This document shows, one piece after another, positions 7,047 through 15,614 of a stretch of 38,049 bases of DNA (position 1 is the first letter of the stretch; every line of letters begins with the position of its first letter). The notes under the pieces are model-generated. The model worked only from the letters and a program-made list of their open reading frames with translations, made no database searches and had not been told where the DNA came from. Both the position numbers and the translations under genes were made by a program. The DNA comes from a virus, in IMG/VR virus record IMGVR_UViG_3300034107_000939, positions 1 through 38,049 of that record, one strand, 5' to 3'.

Positions 7047-8447
7047 ATGGAAGTATCATCGGACTATACCGCCTGGGTGTCGCAATTGCTCGAAATGCAA
7101 AGCGAGTCTCGGGATCTGTCAAACCGGATCACGGAGGGCACTGCCTCCCCTGATCAAAAAAACAAGTTCAATGAGATTGTACCCAAAATATCGGTTTTGG
7201 CGAACCACATTCAGAACTTCCGAACCGCTCAAAGCCAAGAGCAATTCAAGGCCATGGAATCGGCTCTGAATTATTCACTTAGGGAACAACCGACGGCTCC
7301 GGCCCGTCCGGGTGCTCGGTTTTATAACCTTGGGGCTGAGAAAACCGAAGAAGAAGTTTTGGACCAAAAAACCATACACAAATATGGAAGTTTGGAACGG
7401 GAATTGGGCCTGAAGAAGTTTTCGGCCATTTCCGATCCTGAATATAAAATGGCCGTCGAAAGTGCTCTCCGCTACGGCTGGAGCGGCGTTTCGAACGGTG
7501 AAATGAAAGCGCTTGATTCCGGTGCTGACGAACGCGGCGCGGTGACGGCACCGGCTGAGGTGATCAACATGATCATTTCACGGCTGAACGCTCCGACTCG
7601 CGTGGGTGGGATCGTCAAAGAGATCAACACAGCGCGGGATTCCGTGCAGTTTTACCGCAACGCCTATGATGGCGACGATATGTACACGAACTCCTTTCGC
7701 CGGATTGCGACTGGGAGCCGACCTGCAACGGACACGGAAGCCATTGTGACGGGATCGGGAACGGCTTATGTCGAGCCCGTTAAAATCCAAGTCCATACTT
7801 ATATGATGGTCGGACAGATTGAAAATGATCTGTTGATGGATTCAAGTTTCGACTTGATGAGCTGGTTTACGAACGAAATTTCCAAGTCGGCGGCTCAGGA
7901 TCGTGATAATGATATTATCAACGGGACTGGCGTTGGCCAGAATATGGGGATTATGAACTATGTCGGTACGGGCGCTGTGTTTGGCGTTTCCGCCGTCAAT
8001 ACTGGCGATGCCAATCTCTTGACTGTGGCCGGGCTTTCGAATCTGCTTTGGGATCTGCCTGAACAGTATTGCGAAAATGCTGTTTTGACGATGAACCGGA
8101 CCCATGCGGGCAAGGCTTTGGGCGCTCTTCGAGGATCGACGGGCCTGCGAATCTATGGCGATGTGGACGCAGCCAACGGCGCTTCCATGGTGGGTCCATC
8201 GGGTCAAAAGCTCGAAGGATATCCCGTCATTTATAGCTCGAAAATGCCGACCGTTGCTGCCGGTACGTTCCCAATTCTGTTTTGGGATCCATCGGCCTAT
8301 GTCAGTTTGACTCGTCAAAATATCTCGATCAAGATTCTTGATCAGACACGGGCCAAGCAAAACATGACCGAAATTGTTGCCAAAATCCGCTACGGGGGCG
8401 ATTTGGTTGAACCTTTTCGTTGTCGCGCTCAAAAGGTGTCCGTCTAA
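7047..8447 (+). CDS. Major capsid protein, HK97 fold
   Basis: Protein of 466 residues. Residues 1 to about 110 are helical and charged, as in the delta (scaffold) domain removed by the prohead protease. The rest has the HK97 organisation: a segment ending in ERGAVTAPAEVINMI, the RVGGIVKEINT turn, the E-loop region with repeated Y/F and acidic residues, a DIINGTGVGQNMGIMN motif and a C-terminal stretch with LEGYPVIYSSKMP and WDPSAYVSLTR typical of the A/P domains. A purine-rich GGGAGGGG site lies shortly before the ATG. Confidence 0.95.
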   Translation: MEVSSDYTAWVSQLLEMQSESRDLSNRITEGTASPDQKNKFNEIVPKISVLANHIQNFRTAQSQEQFKAMESALNYSLREQPTAPARPGARFYNLGAEKTEEEVLDQKTIHKYGSLERELGLKKFSAISDPEYKMAVESALRYGWSGVSNGEMKALDSGADERGAVTAPAEVINMIISRLNAPTRVGGIVKEINTARDSVQFYRNAYDGDDMYTNSFRRIATGSRPATDTEAIVTGSGTAYVEPVKIQVHTYMMVGQIENDLLMDSSFDLMSWFTNEISKSAAQDRDNDIINGTGVGQNMGIMNYVGTGAVFGVSAVNTGDANLLTVAGLSNLLWDLPEQYCENAVLTMNRTHAGKALGALRGSTGLRIYGDVDAANGASMVGPSGQKLEGYPVIYSSKMPTVAAGTFPILFWDPSAYVSLTRQNISIKILDQTRAKQNMTEIVAKIRYGGDLVEPFRCRAQKVSV

Positions 8448-8472
8448 ATCTCCACAGAAAGGAGCTTGAACC

Positions 8473-8934
8473 ATGTTGATGTCAAATTATCTATCGACTG
8501 CCGTGCAATTAAAGCGCGTTCTGAACGCCACGGCGGCTGGTTTGACTGCGGTCAATACCACATCGGTCGATCTGCAAAACAAAGATGGTTGTCGATTCAT
8601 TGTTGCCTTTGGGGCGTTGACCGCGACACAGGTGACGAGTGTTAAATTGCAAGGGTCGAATGACAATACCAACTGGCTTGACCTGTTGGACGTCGATTCG
8701 GGCACAGTGATCACAACGGGCAACCTGGCTGACGCTGACTCAAATAAAGTCGTGTCGCTTGAGGTTTACAAATGCAAGCGGCGCTATGTTCGTGCCGTGA
8801 TTTCACGCGGTACGGCCAATGCCGTCATCGACGGTGCCTGGGGCGAACTGGTGTTGCGGAACGCACTGCCGATGGCACTCGATGCCACTCAGGCCAAGAC
8901 TGCAATCATGTCTGGGTACTCCTATACCACCTGA
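8473..8934 (+). CDS. Probable capsid decoration or head structural protein
   Basis: Protein of 153 residues, predicted all-beta: alternating hydrophobic strands, NDNTNWLDLLD in the middle, and a C-terminal G-x-W-G-E-L strand. The AAAGGAG site followed by CTTGAACC gives an 8-base spacing to the ATG. Its place straight after the capsid gene and its size fit a cement or decoration protein, but no specific family is recognised, so the role is inferred from position and fold. Confidence 0.7.
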   Translation: MLMSNYLSTAVQLKRVLNATAAGLTAVNTTSVDLQNKDGCRFIVAFGALTATQVTSVKLQGSNDNTNWLDLLDVDSGTVITTGNLADADSNKVVSLEVYKCKRRYVRAVISRGTANAVIDGAWGELVLRNALPMALDATQAKTAIMSGYSYTT

Positions 8935-8948
8935 GTTTAGGGGCCGGC

Positions 8949-9524
8949 ATGGCTGCACTCATTTCACCCGCAGATCTGCCTGAATCGCTTTCGGGCAGGT
9001 CTGACATTAGCCGGCTGATCATCGCTGCAAGTTCGTTGGCAGAGCAATTCTGCCGACGGACTTTTTCGCGTGAAATCGGTCGTGTTGAAACTCACGACGG
9101 TGGGGACTGGGCCGAAATCTGGCTCAGGCTCACACCTGTTGAAACTGTCACTTTGGTCACTCACAACGGCAGCACTGTTTCCGAATTTGTATTTAATCCG
9201 GAAACGGGCCGTCTCCGGCGTGGCGATGGCTATGGCGATATCGACTTTTCGGAGTGGTTTCCCGCTGGTGCCGACAACATCTCTGTCACTTACACGGGCG
9301 GATATGCCAAGATTCCGGAGGAAATCAAGGAAGCGGTGGTCATCGGCGTGACCAACCTGGTACGCGAAAAAAACCGTGATATCGGATTGCAATCGGAAAA
9401 TATTGGTGGCGAATATTCCTGGACAGCAAAAACCGATACGACCGATCGCTATTGGATTTTTGGCAACACCGGAAAGTCACTGCTCAGGGGCTTTCGACGG
9501 TCTGGAAAGTATGTGATTGGATAA
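8949..9524 (+). CDS. Head-tail connector (gp6/phiE125 gp8-like)
   Basis: Protein of 191 residues from the ATG at 8949; the open frame extends upstream over the previous gene and that part is not used. It starts with a short helical region (ISPADLPESL...LIIAASSLAEQFCRRTF), followed by a beta region with VTLVTHNG and YTGGYAKIPEEIKEAVV, which is the typical end of gp6-like connector proteins. It forms a ring below the portal. It overlaps the next frame slightly. Confidence 0.85.
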   Translation: MAALISPADLPESLSGRSDISRLIIAASSLAEQFCRRTFSREIGRVETHDGGDWAEIWLRLTPVETVTLVTHNGSTVSEFVFNPETGRLRRGDGYGDIDFSEWFPAGADNISVTYTGGYAKIPEEIKEAVVIGVTNLVREKNRDIGLQSENIGGEYSWTAKTDTTDRYWIFGNTGKSLLRGFRRSGKYVIG

Positions 9525-9528
9525 GAAA

Positions 9529-9864
9529 ATGGCATTCGAAGACTATCTCACAACCACCTGCGATATTTACACATCGGACAACACCCGAAATGTTGCCGGC
9601 GCGGTTCGTGGTGATGTTTTCGCGTTGTTCCTGGGCGGTCAACCTTGCACGTTGCCGATGCCGATTGACCAATCCAAGGGCGAAACTTTGGGCCGGGCCG
9701 GGCTGATTTTGGATACGAAAATCTTGATGGCTGGGCCACGGCGCGGACTGACGGTGGATCATCAGATTCGGATCGGGTCCAGACGGTTCGACGTCGATTC
9801 CGAGCTGGATCAAGTTGGATATGGTCGGGTGATCAAGGTGCTTTGCAGGGAGGTCGTGGGCTAA
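9529..9864 (+). CDS. Probable head closure / adaptor protein
   Basis: Protein of 111 residues from the ATG at 9529; a TTG at 9517 is in the same frame. The sequence is a small beta protein (FEDYLTTTCDIYT..., later DVDSELDQVGYGRVIKV) of the size and position of head-closure proteins that sit between the gp6-like connector and the gp10-like protein. It is not recognised by a specific motif. The stop shares one base with the next start. Confidence 0.7.
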   Translation: MAFEDYLTTTCDIYTSDNTRNVAGAVRGDVFALFLGGQPCTLPMPIDQSKGETLGRAGLILDTKILMAGPRRGLTVDHQIRIGSRRFDVDSELDQVGYGRVIKVLCREVVG

Positions 9865-10256
9865 TGTCATTCAAAATCAACGAAGCGGAAATGAAGCAAA
9901 TCCGAGGCGATTACATGCCACGGGTTGACGCGGCTGCGGTGGTGGTCAAGAATGAGATGGTTCGATTGTTGACCTTGGTTGATGGTGCGTCGATGCGTGC
10001 GGGTGGTGGTGGGAGGCGGTCGAAACGGCGTCTGAAGTACGGCGCACGACGTTCGCAAGTTGGCGAAAGTCCGTACAAGCAAACGGGGACACTTTCGGGG
10101 AGCGTCGCAATCGAGCGGCGGCCTGCGGAATTGACCTGCTTTGTGGGTGATGGGGTTTTCTACGGGGCCATCCTCGAATTGCAACTTGACCGGCCTCACA
10201 TGCGTTTGGCTCTTGATAATACAAGCGCGGAAGTCTTTCGAATATTGGGGGTCTGA
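9864..10256 (+). CDS. HK97 gp10-like tail/neck protein
   Basis: Protein of 130 residues. The ATG at 9864 follows AGGGAGG at 9847-9853. The middle is very basic (GGRRSKRRLKYGARRS), followed by PYKQTGTLSGSV and a C-terminal Y-G-A-I-L-E-L...RPHMRLALD pattern typical of HK97 gp10-family proteins (Y-x-x-x-L-E-x-G...R-P-F-L-x-P-A-L). It probably joins the tail to the head. Order relative to the two preceding connector genes supports this. Confidence 0.8.
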   Translation: MSFKINEAEMKQIRGDYMPRVDAAAVVVKNEMVRLLTLVDGASMRAGGGGRRSKRRLKYGARRSQVGESPYKQTGTLSGSVAIERRPAELTCFVGDGVFYGAILELQLDRPHMRLALDNTSAEVFRILGV

Positions 10257-10258
10257 TC

Positions 10259-10591
10259 ATGACACCGGGAAATTGGCCGATCACGATCATTCAAGGCCAG
10301 ACTAAGCTGGTGAAAGTCACCTGGACGAACAAAGATTTGACCGGTTGTACGGTTCGATATTTAGCGAAAAATAGCCCGGTGGATGGCGATTTGGAATTGA
10401 GTTTGACGGATGCGAATAGCGGGATCACTTGGGTATCGCGTACTCCGAGCGGGTGTTTTCAAATCAATTTCACTTCGGCAATAACGGCGAATTTGACTGA
10501 AGGCTCTGGCGATCATCTGGTTTGGGTGGACTTTCCAAACGGTTCCAAGTTCCCACTTTTGTCGGGCTCTTACCAGATCCGGAAAGGCTAA
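10259..10591 (+). CDS. Small beta-sandwich virion protein (BppU N-terminal-like)
   Basis: Protein of 110 residues: PGNWPITIIQGQTKLVKVTW, then DLTGCTVRYLAK and a C-terminal FPLLSGSYQIRKG. This resembles the immunoglobulin-like N-terminal domain seen in baseplate or fibre-associated proteins such as BppU, where the domain anchors a fibre. It lies immediately before the fibre gene, 3 bases away, which fits an attachment role. Similarity is judged by eye and is moderate. Confidence 0.6.
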   Translation: MTPGNWPITIIQGQTKLVKVTWTNKDLTGCTVRYLAKNSPVDGDLELSLTDANSGITWVSRTPSGCFQINFTSAITANLTEGSGDHLVWVDFPNGSKFPLLSGSYQIRKG

Positions 10592-10594
10592 AAA

Positions 10595-12079
10595 ATGGCC
10601 GATCAAGTGATTGTGACTTACGACGATGACACCGTGACGGTGGTATCGGTTGCGGATCAAGGCCCGCCAGGTGTGAGCGGCTCGTCAGTTCCAGCGACGA
10701 CTTCCACTTTGGGCGGGATTATTGTCGGGGCTAATCTGTCGATCACTGGAAACGGCGTGCTCTCGGCCAACGGCACGAGTAATTTGCCTTGGTCGAATAT
10801 CACCAGCAAACCAACATTTGCCAATGTTGCCACCAGTGGTCTTTACAGCGACCTGACTGGCACTCCTAATTTGGGTGTCTATCTCACGATCACAGCGGCC
10901 AGTGCAACTTACGCGCTGATATCGAGCCTTGCAAGCTATTTGACAACGGCCAACGCATCGACGACTTACTCCGTTTTGGGTCACACTCACACGATTCCCA
11001 ACGTGACGGGATTGCAAACGGCTCTGGACGGCAAGCAAGTAAGCGGGTCGTATGTCCTCACCAGCAACTCTGCACTGACGGACGCACGCACACCGCTTGC
11101 CCACACTCAGGCGTTTAGCACACTGACGGCCTTGCCAGCCACGCTCGCGGCGCATGGGATCACTGACGGGCTGCTCGCTACCACGGCGGCGTCAACTTAT
11201 CTACCGATCACCACGGCGGCGTCAACTTACGCCCCGCTTTCCAGTCCAACGCTCACAGGCGTTCCATTGGCTCCAACGGCCACGGCTGGATTATCGACCA
11301 CGCAAATCGCAACCACTGCGTTTGTGACGGGCGGGATCAGCACACTTTCAAACACGGTTGCAGCAACTTACCTTACAGCCTCAGACGCAAACAATGCGTT
11401 TGCCATCAAATCCCGTTCGATTTTATCCGGTACGGGATTAACGGGCGGCGGCACGCTAGAGCTTAATCGAACGCTGTCGCTTGCCGTAAGCAACGTCACG
11501 GCGGGAACCTATGGATCGGCAACAGTGGTGCCGGTGGTCACCGTTGATATTTATGGGCGGATTACCAGTGTCTCAAATATAGCGATCTCTGGCGGCGGCG
11601 GTGGGGTCACATCGGTGACGGGTGGCACGGGCATCACGGTTACAGGTACGACCACTCCATCAGTTGCAATTGACTCGACTGTTGCCACGCTCACCGGTAC
11701 GCAGACGCTCACAAACAAGTCAATTGCAGCCGAACAACTCAACAGCGGCACGCTGGCAAACGCTCGTTTAGGTGTCTCAAATACCACTCTGACCTATGCG
11801 GTAAGTGTCACATGGGCCTCAGATTATCTCAAAGTGGCAACAATCACCCTCACTGGTGCATGCTCGCTGACGATCACAGGACTGACAGCCGGTGGGACAT
11901 ACAATCTGATCGTCAAACAAGATGCAACCGGTTCGAGGATTGTGACATGGGTCACGACCGTGAAGTGGTCGGCGGGTGCTGCTCCGGTGCTTTCGACGGC
12001 GGCCAATGCGATTGATATCGTGTCGCTGATTTATGATGGCACAACCTTGTTTGGCACGGCCCTGAAAGGCTTTGCCTAA
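10595..12079 (+). CDS. Tail fibre protein
   Basis: Protein of 494 residues, strongly enriched in S, T, A, G and L. It contains fibre-type repeats: LGHTHTIPNVTGLQTALDGKQ (with the H-x-H and ALDGK marks), two TTAASTY units, and TGVPLAPTATAGLSTTQIATTAFV. Glycine-rich turns (SGGGGGVTSVTGGTG) divide the later part. A 20-bp direct repeat (11180-11199 and 11210-11229) underlies the TTAASTY duplication. The start (ATG at 10595) follows the previous gene by 3 bases. Probably the receptor-binding side fibre. Confidence 0.85.
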   Translation: MADQVIVTYDDDTVTVVSVADQGPPGVSGSSVPATTSTLGGIIVGANLSITGNGVLSANGTSNLPWSNITSKPTFANVATSGLYSDLTGTPNLGVYLTITAASATYALISSLASYLTTANASTTYSVLGHTHTIPNVTGLQTALDGKQVSGSYVLTSNSALTDARTPLAHTQAFSTLTALPATLAAHGITDGLLATTAASTYLPITTAASTYAPLSSPTLTGVPLAPTATAGLSTTQIATTAFVTGGISTLSNTVAATYLTASDANNAFAIKSRSILSGTGLTGGGTLELNRTLSLAVSNVTAGTYGSATVVPVVTVDIYGRITSVSNIAISGGGGGVTSVTGGTGITVTGTTTPSVAIDSTVATLTGTQTLTNKSIAAEQLNSGTLANARLGVSNTTLTYAVSVTWASDYLKVATITLTGACSLTITGLTAGGTYNLIVKQDATGSRIVTWVTTVKWSAGAAPVLSTAANAIDIVSLIYDGTTLFGTALKGFA

Positions 12080-13569
12080 TGTTGATGCCATTTGCATTTC
12101 AACAGTCTGGCACAGTGGTCTTTGATCCAGCCTCAATCTCTGGATTAACGCATCGCTATTCGGCCTCAGGTGCAGCCTCAGGGCTGTCTGGCAGTTTCGT
12201 GACATCTTGGACCGATGCCGTATCTGGTGTCAACATGGTTCAATCGACAGCAGGCCGGCAACCGATCTATATCGCGTCATCTTACAACTTCAACGGCCAG
12301 CCAGTGGTCAGGTTTTTATCCGGCAAGGTACTGGCTTCCACATCGCTTTCGAGCGTGTTTGGATCGGCCAATCGAACCGTGTTTGTCATTGCTAAAACAA
12401 ATGCTATCGGCGATGTAACTTACGGCGACAATCTATTCGCCACCGATGACGCTCCGATTGCAAGTTACAACTCCAACACGTGGCCTTATTACTTGCCAAA
12501 AGCAATTTCAACGCGAGGTATCCACGGCTGGGCAAGTGCTTCGTCGTTTTACGGCGAACAGCCTGTTTCCAAGCCAATAACGATAGTCTGGCGACAAAAC
12601 AGCGGAACGATAACCTTCAGACGAGAACAGACAACCTTAATTAACGCAGCCTTTTCAGTGTCGGGTAATCAAGGTTACTGTGTCGCTGGCAAGGGGATGC
12701 AAAATACCGGACACGATTCCGATTGCGATATCTCGGAGATTCTGGTGTACAATCGGGCCTTGTCGGATGCGGAAATCACACAGGTCGAAAATTACGCCAT
12801 CGCAAAATACAATCTAGGCTCTTATGGGACGCTCCCAGTCACCGGCGCAGCCCTCTGGCTCGACGCCAGCCGCAGCGACACGCTGTACACCGACAACGCA
12901 CTGACCACGGCAGCCACAACCGACAACGGGCCAATCGGCGGCTGGAAGGATCTGAGCGGTAATAATCGGCACGCACTGCAGACCGGCACCAATCGACCGA
13001 CCTGGCGAACGCCAATTAACGGACTTAATGGGCTAGGGATAACAAGTTATAACGGTTCAACGCAATTTTTTTCGGTGTCAAATACGATTGGCTGGGGCTT
13101 GGTGTATTCGGGGGATTTTACAATCAGCATGGTGCACAAAGTATCATCGGTAACGGGTGGCGTCCTGCTTGGGCAGGATAACGGATCAGGTGCCGTTGCT
13201 AAATGGATGTTCGGATACGGCAGCAATGGAGTGGTTGGCGCTGGAAACCTCGGATTTCATTACAACGGTGCTGGAAGCAGTTTCGTGAGAGTCGCGTGGA
13301 CTCCAACAGCAGGGCAAACATACTTGATCACCGCTAGTCGCAGCGGGAATGATCATTATTTTTACGTCGATGGAGTCCAAGTTGGCACAACGCAAACTAC
13401 AGCAAGCAGACCGTCAAACCCAACCGTTTTAGCTACTATGGGGCAGGCGGAAAACGTGTTTTGGCTGGGCGGATCTATCGCCGAAACGCTCGTCTATCTT
13501 AGCAACCTGAACGCAACTCAACTCGCCAGCGTCAAATCTTACCTGTCAACCAAGTGGGGGACACCATGA
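12079..13569 (+). CDS. Fibre tip or adhesin with two lectin-like (LamG/ConA) domains
   Basis: Protein of 496 residues made of two related halves. Each begins with a segment like ISGLTHRYSASG or ALWLDASRSDTLY, has a W-T/W-K-D-x-x-G-N core and ends with a strand like ISEILVYNRALSDAEI or IAETLVYLSNLNATQL. These are marks of concanavalin A-like (LamG) carbohydrate-binding domains, the second half from about residue 250. The start overlaps the fibre gene stop by one base. It likely binds a host surface glycan at the fibre end. Confidence 0.82.
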   Translation: MLMPFAFQQSGTVVFDPASISGLTHRYSASGAASGLSGSFVTSWTDAVSGVNMVQSTAGRQPIYIASSYNFNGQPVVRFLSGKVLASTSLSSVFGSANRTVFVIAKTNAIGDVTYGDNLFATDDAPIASYNSNTWPYYLPKAISTRGIHGWASASSFYGEQPVSKPITIVWRQNSGTITFRREQTTLINAAFSVSGNQGYCVAGKGMQNTGHDSDCDISEILVYNRALSDAEITQVENYAIAKYNLGSYGTLPVTGAALWLDASRSDTLYTDNALTTAATTDNGPIGGWKDLSGNNRHALQTGTNRPTWRTPINGLNGLGITSYNGSTQFFSVSNTIGWGLVYSGDFTISMVHKVSSVTGGVLLGQDNGSGAVAKWMFGYGSNGVVGAGNLGFHYNGAGSSFVRVAWTPTAGQTYLITASRSGNDHYFYVDGVQVGTTQTTASRPSNPTVLATMGQAENVFWLGGSIAETLVYLSNLNATQLASVKSYLSTKWGTP

Positions 13570-13991
13570 CGCAAATCCCTCTTCGCATCTATTTTGCCGT
13601 GCTTCCAGTCAATCGCCAAACCTTTGCCGACTGCCTCTCAGGTAACCTCTCAGAGGCGTCAATTCGGCTCAAAGAAGTTGCAACTGGCGATGAATGGTGG
13701 GGTTCAAACGGTGGCTTGTATTATCAATCCCCAAACGAGATCAACCGGACATGCTTAAATCAGGCTCAGGCGTGGTTTTTGGCGATCGGATTCCAAGCGG
13801 ATTCCGGCCAATTCGACGACAACGGCGAACCGATCACGATTGCATTTCCGGATGGCATCATCGTTGATGGCAACGCACCAATCACCGTGCCAGGCAGTCC
13901 AGATCCCGGCTTTGAGGCGTTCATCTTGGCATGTGGATTGGAACTGTGGACAGATACACCAGCAGCACCACCAAACGGGAACGGCACATGA
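13566..13991 (+). CDS. Hypothetical protein downstream of fibre genes
   Basis: Protein of 141 residues; the ATG overlaps the previous stop as ATGA and follows a GGGGG run. It contains EWWGSNGGLYYQ and a long helical-to-loop region, ending in a proline/asparagine-rich tail. No family is recognised. The position suggests a fibre accessory or assembly protein. Confidence 0.65.
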   Translation: MTQIPLRIYFAVLPVNRQTFADCLSGNLSEASIRLKEVATGDEWWGSNGGLYYQSPNEINRTCLNQAQAWFLAIGFQADSGQFDDNGEPITIAFPDGIIVDGNAPITVPGSPDPGFEAFILACGLELWTDTPAAPPNGNGT

Positions 13992-14203
13992 TCAAGCCTG
14001 CACTACCGAACCACTTTCGCAATTGCCTTGTATCCCTGCTCAAACTCCATGATCTGCAATTGGCTGGAAACGATGATTCCAGCGATGCGGAAACGGTTCG
14101 CGCGGCTCTTGATCTCGAATGGCCTCTTTTGTCCATGCGAGAGCAAGCGGCCTGGATTGAATTATCCGATCTTTTACCGACTCAGAAAGCGATATCCAAA
14201 TGA
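13988..14203 (+). CDS. Hypothetical small protein
   Basis: Protein of 71 residues starting at an ATGA overlap with the previous gene. It is predicted mostly helical (NHFRNCLVSLLKLHDLQLAG and WPLLSMREQAAWIELSDLL). There is no signal or motif. It overlaps the following nuclease gene, again with ATGA. Confidence 0.6.
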   Translation: MIKPALPNHFRNCLVSLLKLHDLQLAGNDDSSDAETVRAALDLEWPLLSMREQAAWIELSDLLPTQKAISK

Positions 14204-14559
14204 TCTTAGTTCCTGAGGTTACTTACACTTACAACGCAGCCGTCATTCGAATCGTCGATGGCGATACAGCCGAGCTTGACGTTGACCTTGGTTTCGACGT
14301 CCATTTTCGGATCTCCGTGCGTTTCAAAGGCTACAATGCGCCGGAAATGCGGGGCCCAAACAAGGCCGATGGCCAGTTGGCGAAAGATGAATTGACTCAG
14401 CTTTTGACTGGTCATTCGATCATCATCAAAACCGACAAGCTCCATTCTCAAAGTTTCGCGAGATATCTTGCGACGGTTTTTGTCGGCACCGCTGACGGCT
14501 GGGTTTCCGTTGCCGATCACATGATTGGCAAGGGTTTCAATGTCAAACAGGGCTTGTGA
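14200..14559 (+). CDS. Staphylococcal nuclease-like protein
   Basis: Protein of 119 residues with the SNase (thermonuclease) OB-fold: VDGDT at 19-23 (metal Asp20), the Arg41...Glu49 block (RFKGYNAPE) and Arg88 in ARYLATVF, matching R35, E43 and R87 of the S. aureus enzyme. The usual metal Asp40 is Asn46 here, which may alter metal use. It has no signal peptide, unlike secreted nucleases, so it probably acts in the cell or in the virion. The start overlaps the preceding stop. Confidence 0.8.
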   Translation: MILVPEVTYTYNAAVIRIVDGDTAELDVDLGFDVHFRISVRFKGYNAPEMRGPNKADGQLAKDELTQLLTGHSIIIKTDKLHSQSFARYLATVFVGTADGWVSVADHMIGKGFNVKQGL

Positions 14560-14566
14560 CTGAGGC

Positions 14567-14594
14567 ATGTTCCCGAAACGGATTTCGGGAACAT
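14567..14594. terminator. Perfect 12-bp hairpin after the nuclease gene
   Basis: ATGTTCCCGAAA (14567-14578), loop CGGA, then TTTCGGGAACAT (14583-14594). The stem is perfect and lies in the 126-base gap between the nuclease and the first holin-like gene. There is no T run after it on either strand, so it may be a weak terminator, an RNA end-protecting stem or a processing site. Confidence 0.45.
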
Positions 14595-14685
14595 CCTGAT
14601 TCAGATACCTAATTAAGCGGCCTCCAGATTGGGTTCGATGGTTCCCAGTGAACCTTTTTCGGACTCTCTTTTCGGAGGCTTTCGT

Positions 14686-14886
14686 ATGAATCTGCTCAAT
14701 CAAATCAATCGCAAACAAGCGTATGCGACTCTCGTGACGGCTCTATTGGTGGGTGGGGCTGCAAGCATCACCGCTCTTGCCGCAGATCTGCCGAAGTACG
14801 TGGACGTGTCCGGCCCGCTTGGCGCGGCTCTGTTGGCGGCTCTGTTTTACGCTCGCGCTGCCCTCAATTCGGGCTCTGATAAATGA
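14686..14886 (+). CDS. Small membrane protein, holin candidate
   Basis: Protein of 66 residues. The ATG at 14686 follows GGAGG (14674-14678) by 7 bases. Two hydrophobic segments are visible: ALLVGGAASITALA and GPLGAALLAALFYARAAL, with a short charged tail. Size, two membrane segments and the position at the head of a group of membrane and peptidase genes fit a holin; no family is recognised. Confidence 0.65.
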   Translation: MNLLNQINRKQAYATLVTALLVGGAASITALAADLPKYVDVSGPLGAALLAALFYARAALNSGSDK

Positions 14887-15155
14887 TGGTCGATCCTGAA
14901 TCCATTTTCCGTGATTTTGGAGTTCTCACAGCGTCACTCTATTTCGGATCTTCCGGTTGTACACTCGCGCTGGTAGCGAATCAACCGGAGGAAACGGCTG
15001 TGATCACTCTGATTAAAATCCTTCCTGCCATGTTTACGGCTTTCGTGGGCGTGTTGCAGGTGATTTACACGATCAAAATCAAGCGGGAAAAATTGGCCGT
15101 CGAACGCGAGTTGCGTTTGGAGCGGCTCCAACGTCAATTTCCTGATCCTGATTAA
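14883..15155 (+). CDS. Small membrane protein with charged tail, holin/antiholin or spanin candidate
   Basis: Protein of 90 residues overlapping the previous gene (ATGA). Two hydrophobic segments (FGVLTASLYFGSSGCTLALV and LIKILPAMFTAFVGVLQVIY) are followed by a strongly charged, probably coiled C-terminal tail (KREKLAVERELRLERLQRQ). This resembles phage holin or antiholin partners. A role in lysis timing is inferred from location. Confidence 0.62.
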   Translation: MMVDPESIFRDFGVLTASLYFGSSGCTLALVANQPEETAVITLIKILPAMFTAFVGVLQVIYTIKIKREKLAVERELRLERLQRQFPDPD

Positions 15156-15168
15156 ATTGGAGTTTTGT

Positions 15169-15429
15169 ATGTCCGATCCAGTCGATGATTCCCCTGAGGC
15201 TCTAAAGTTCGTTGGGATGGGGCTGGCGTGGCTAATCTTTTGGCCGATTTTCCAACTTTTGGCCAGGCGGCTGATTCGCAACTTGGTTCCGTACTTGCTG
15301 GATAAGCTGCGACAAGAGCTGACAACCGGCCTCCCAGCGAGCGTTTCAGACTCCGAAATTTCCGCGCTGATCCATAATCAACACGATAATTTAAAGGGGG
15401 CGTACCATGTCCGATACCTTGCCGATTGA
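15169..15429 (+). CDS. Membrane-anchored small protein
   Basis: Protein of 86 residues. The ATG at 15169 is chosen over a TTG at 15157 because GGAG (15159-15162) is correctly spaced. One hydrophobic segment, VGMGLAWLIFWPIFQLLA, is followed by basic residues and a polar C-terminus. There is no recognised family. It forms part of the run of small envelope genes and overlaps the next gene by 23 bases. Confidence 0.6.
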   Translation: MSDPVDDSPEALKFVGMGLAWLIFWPIFQLLARRLIRNLVPYLLDKLRQELTTGLPASVSDSEISALIHNQHDNLKGAYHVRYLAD

Positions 15430-15583
15430 TCCGGAAGTTCAAGCGTCGATTGACGATATCGCCAATTTGGTGCAAACCAAAGTTGACGCGGCTAAAAATG
15501 AAGTCAAGGCCGAATCTGAAGCTGTGAAAAAGCAGGAGACACTGGCCATTTTGGCTAATCTCAAAAGTCGGCTCACTCCTTAA
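15407..15583 (+). CDS. Small coiled-coil protein
   Basis: Protein of 58 residues, with AAAGGGGG and a good spacing before the ATG at 15407. Nearly the whole protein is a charged helix (DDIANLVQTKVDAAKNEVKA...ESEAVKKQE) with heptad-like hydrophobic spacing. No membrane segment is seen. It might partner the preceding membrane protein. Not recognised; the clean binding site and absence of stops support it. Confidence 0.6.
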   Translation: MSDTLPIDPEVQASIDDIANLVQTKVDAAKNEVKAESEAVKKQETLAILANLKSRLTP

Positions 15584-15614
15584 ATTCGCCATCGTTTTGG
15601 CTGCCGGGTGGATC

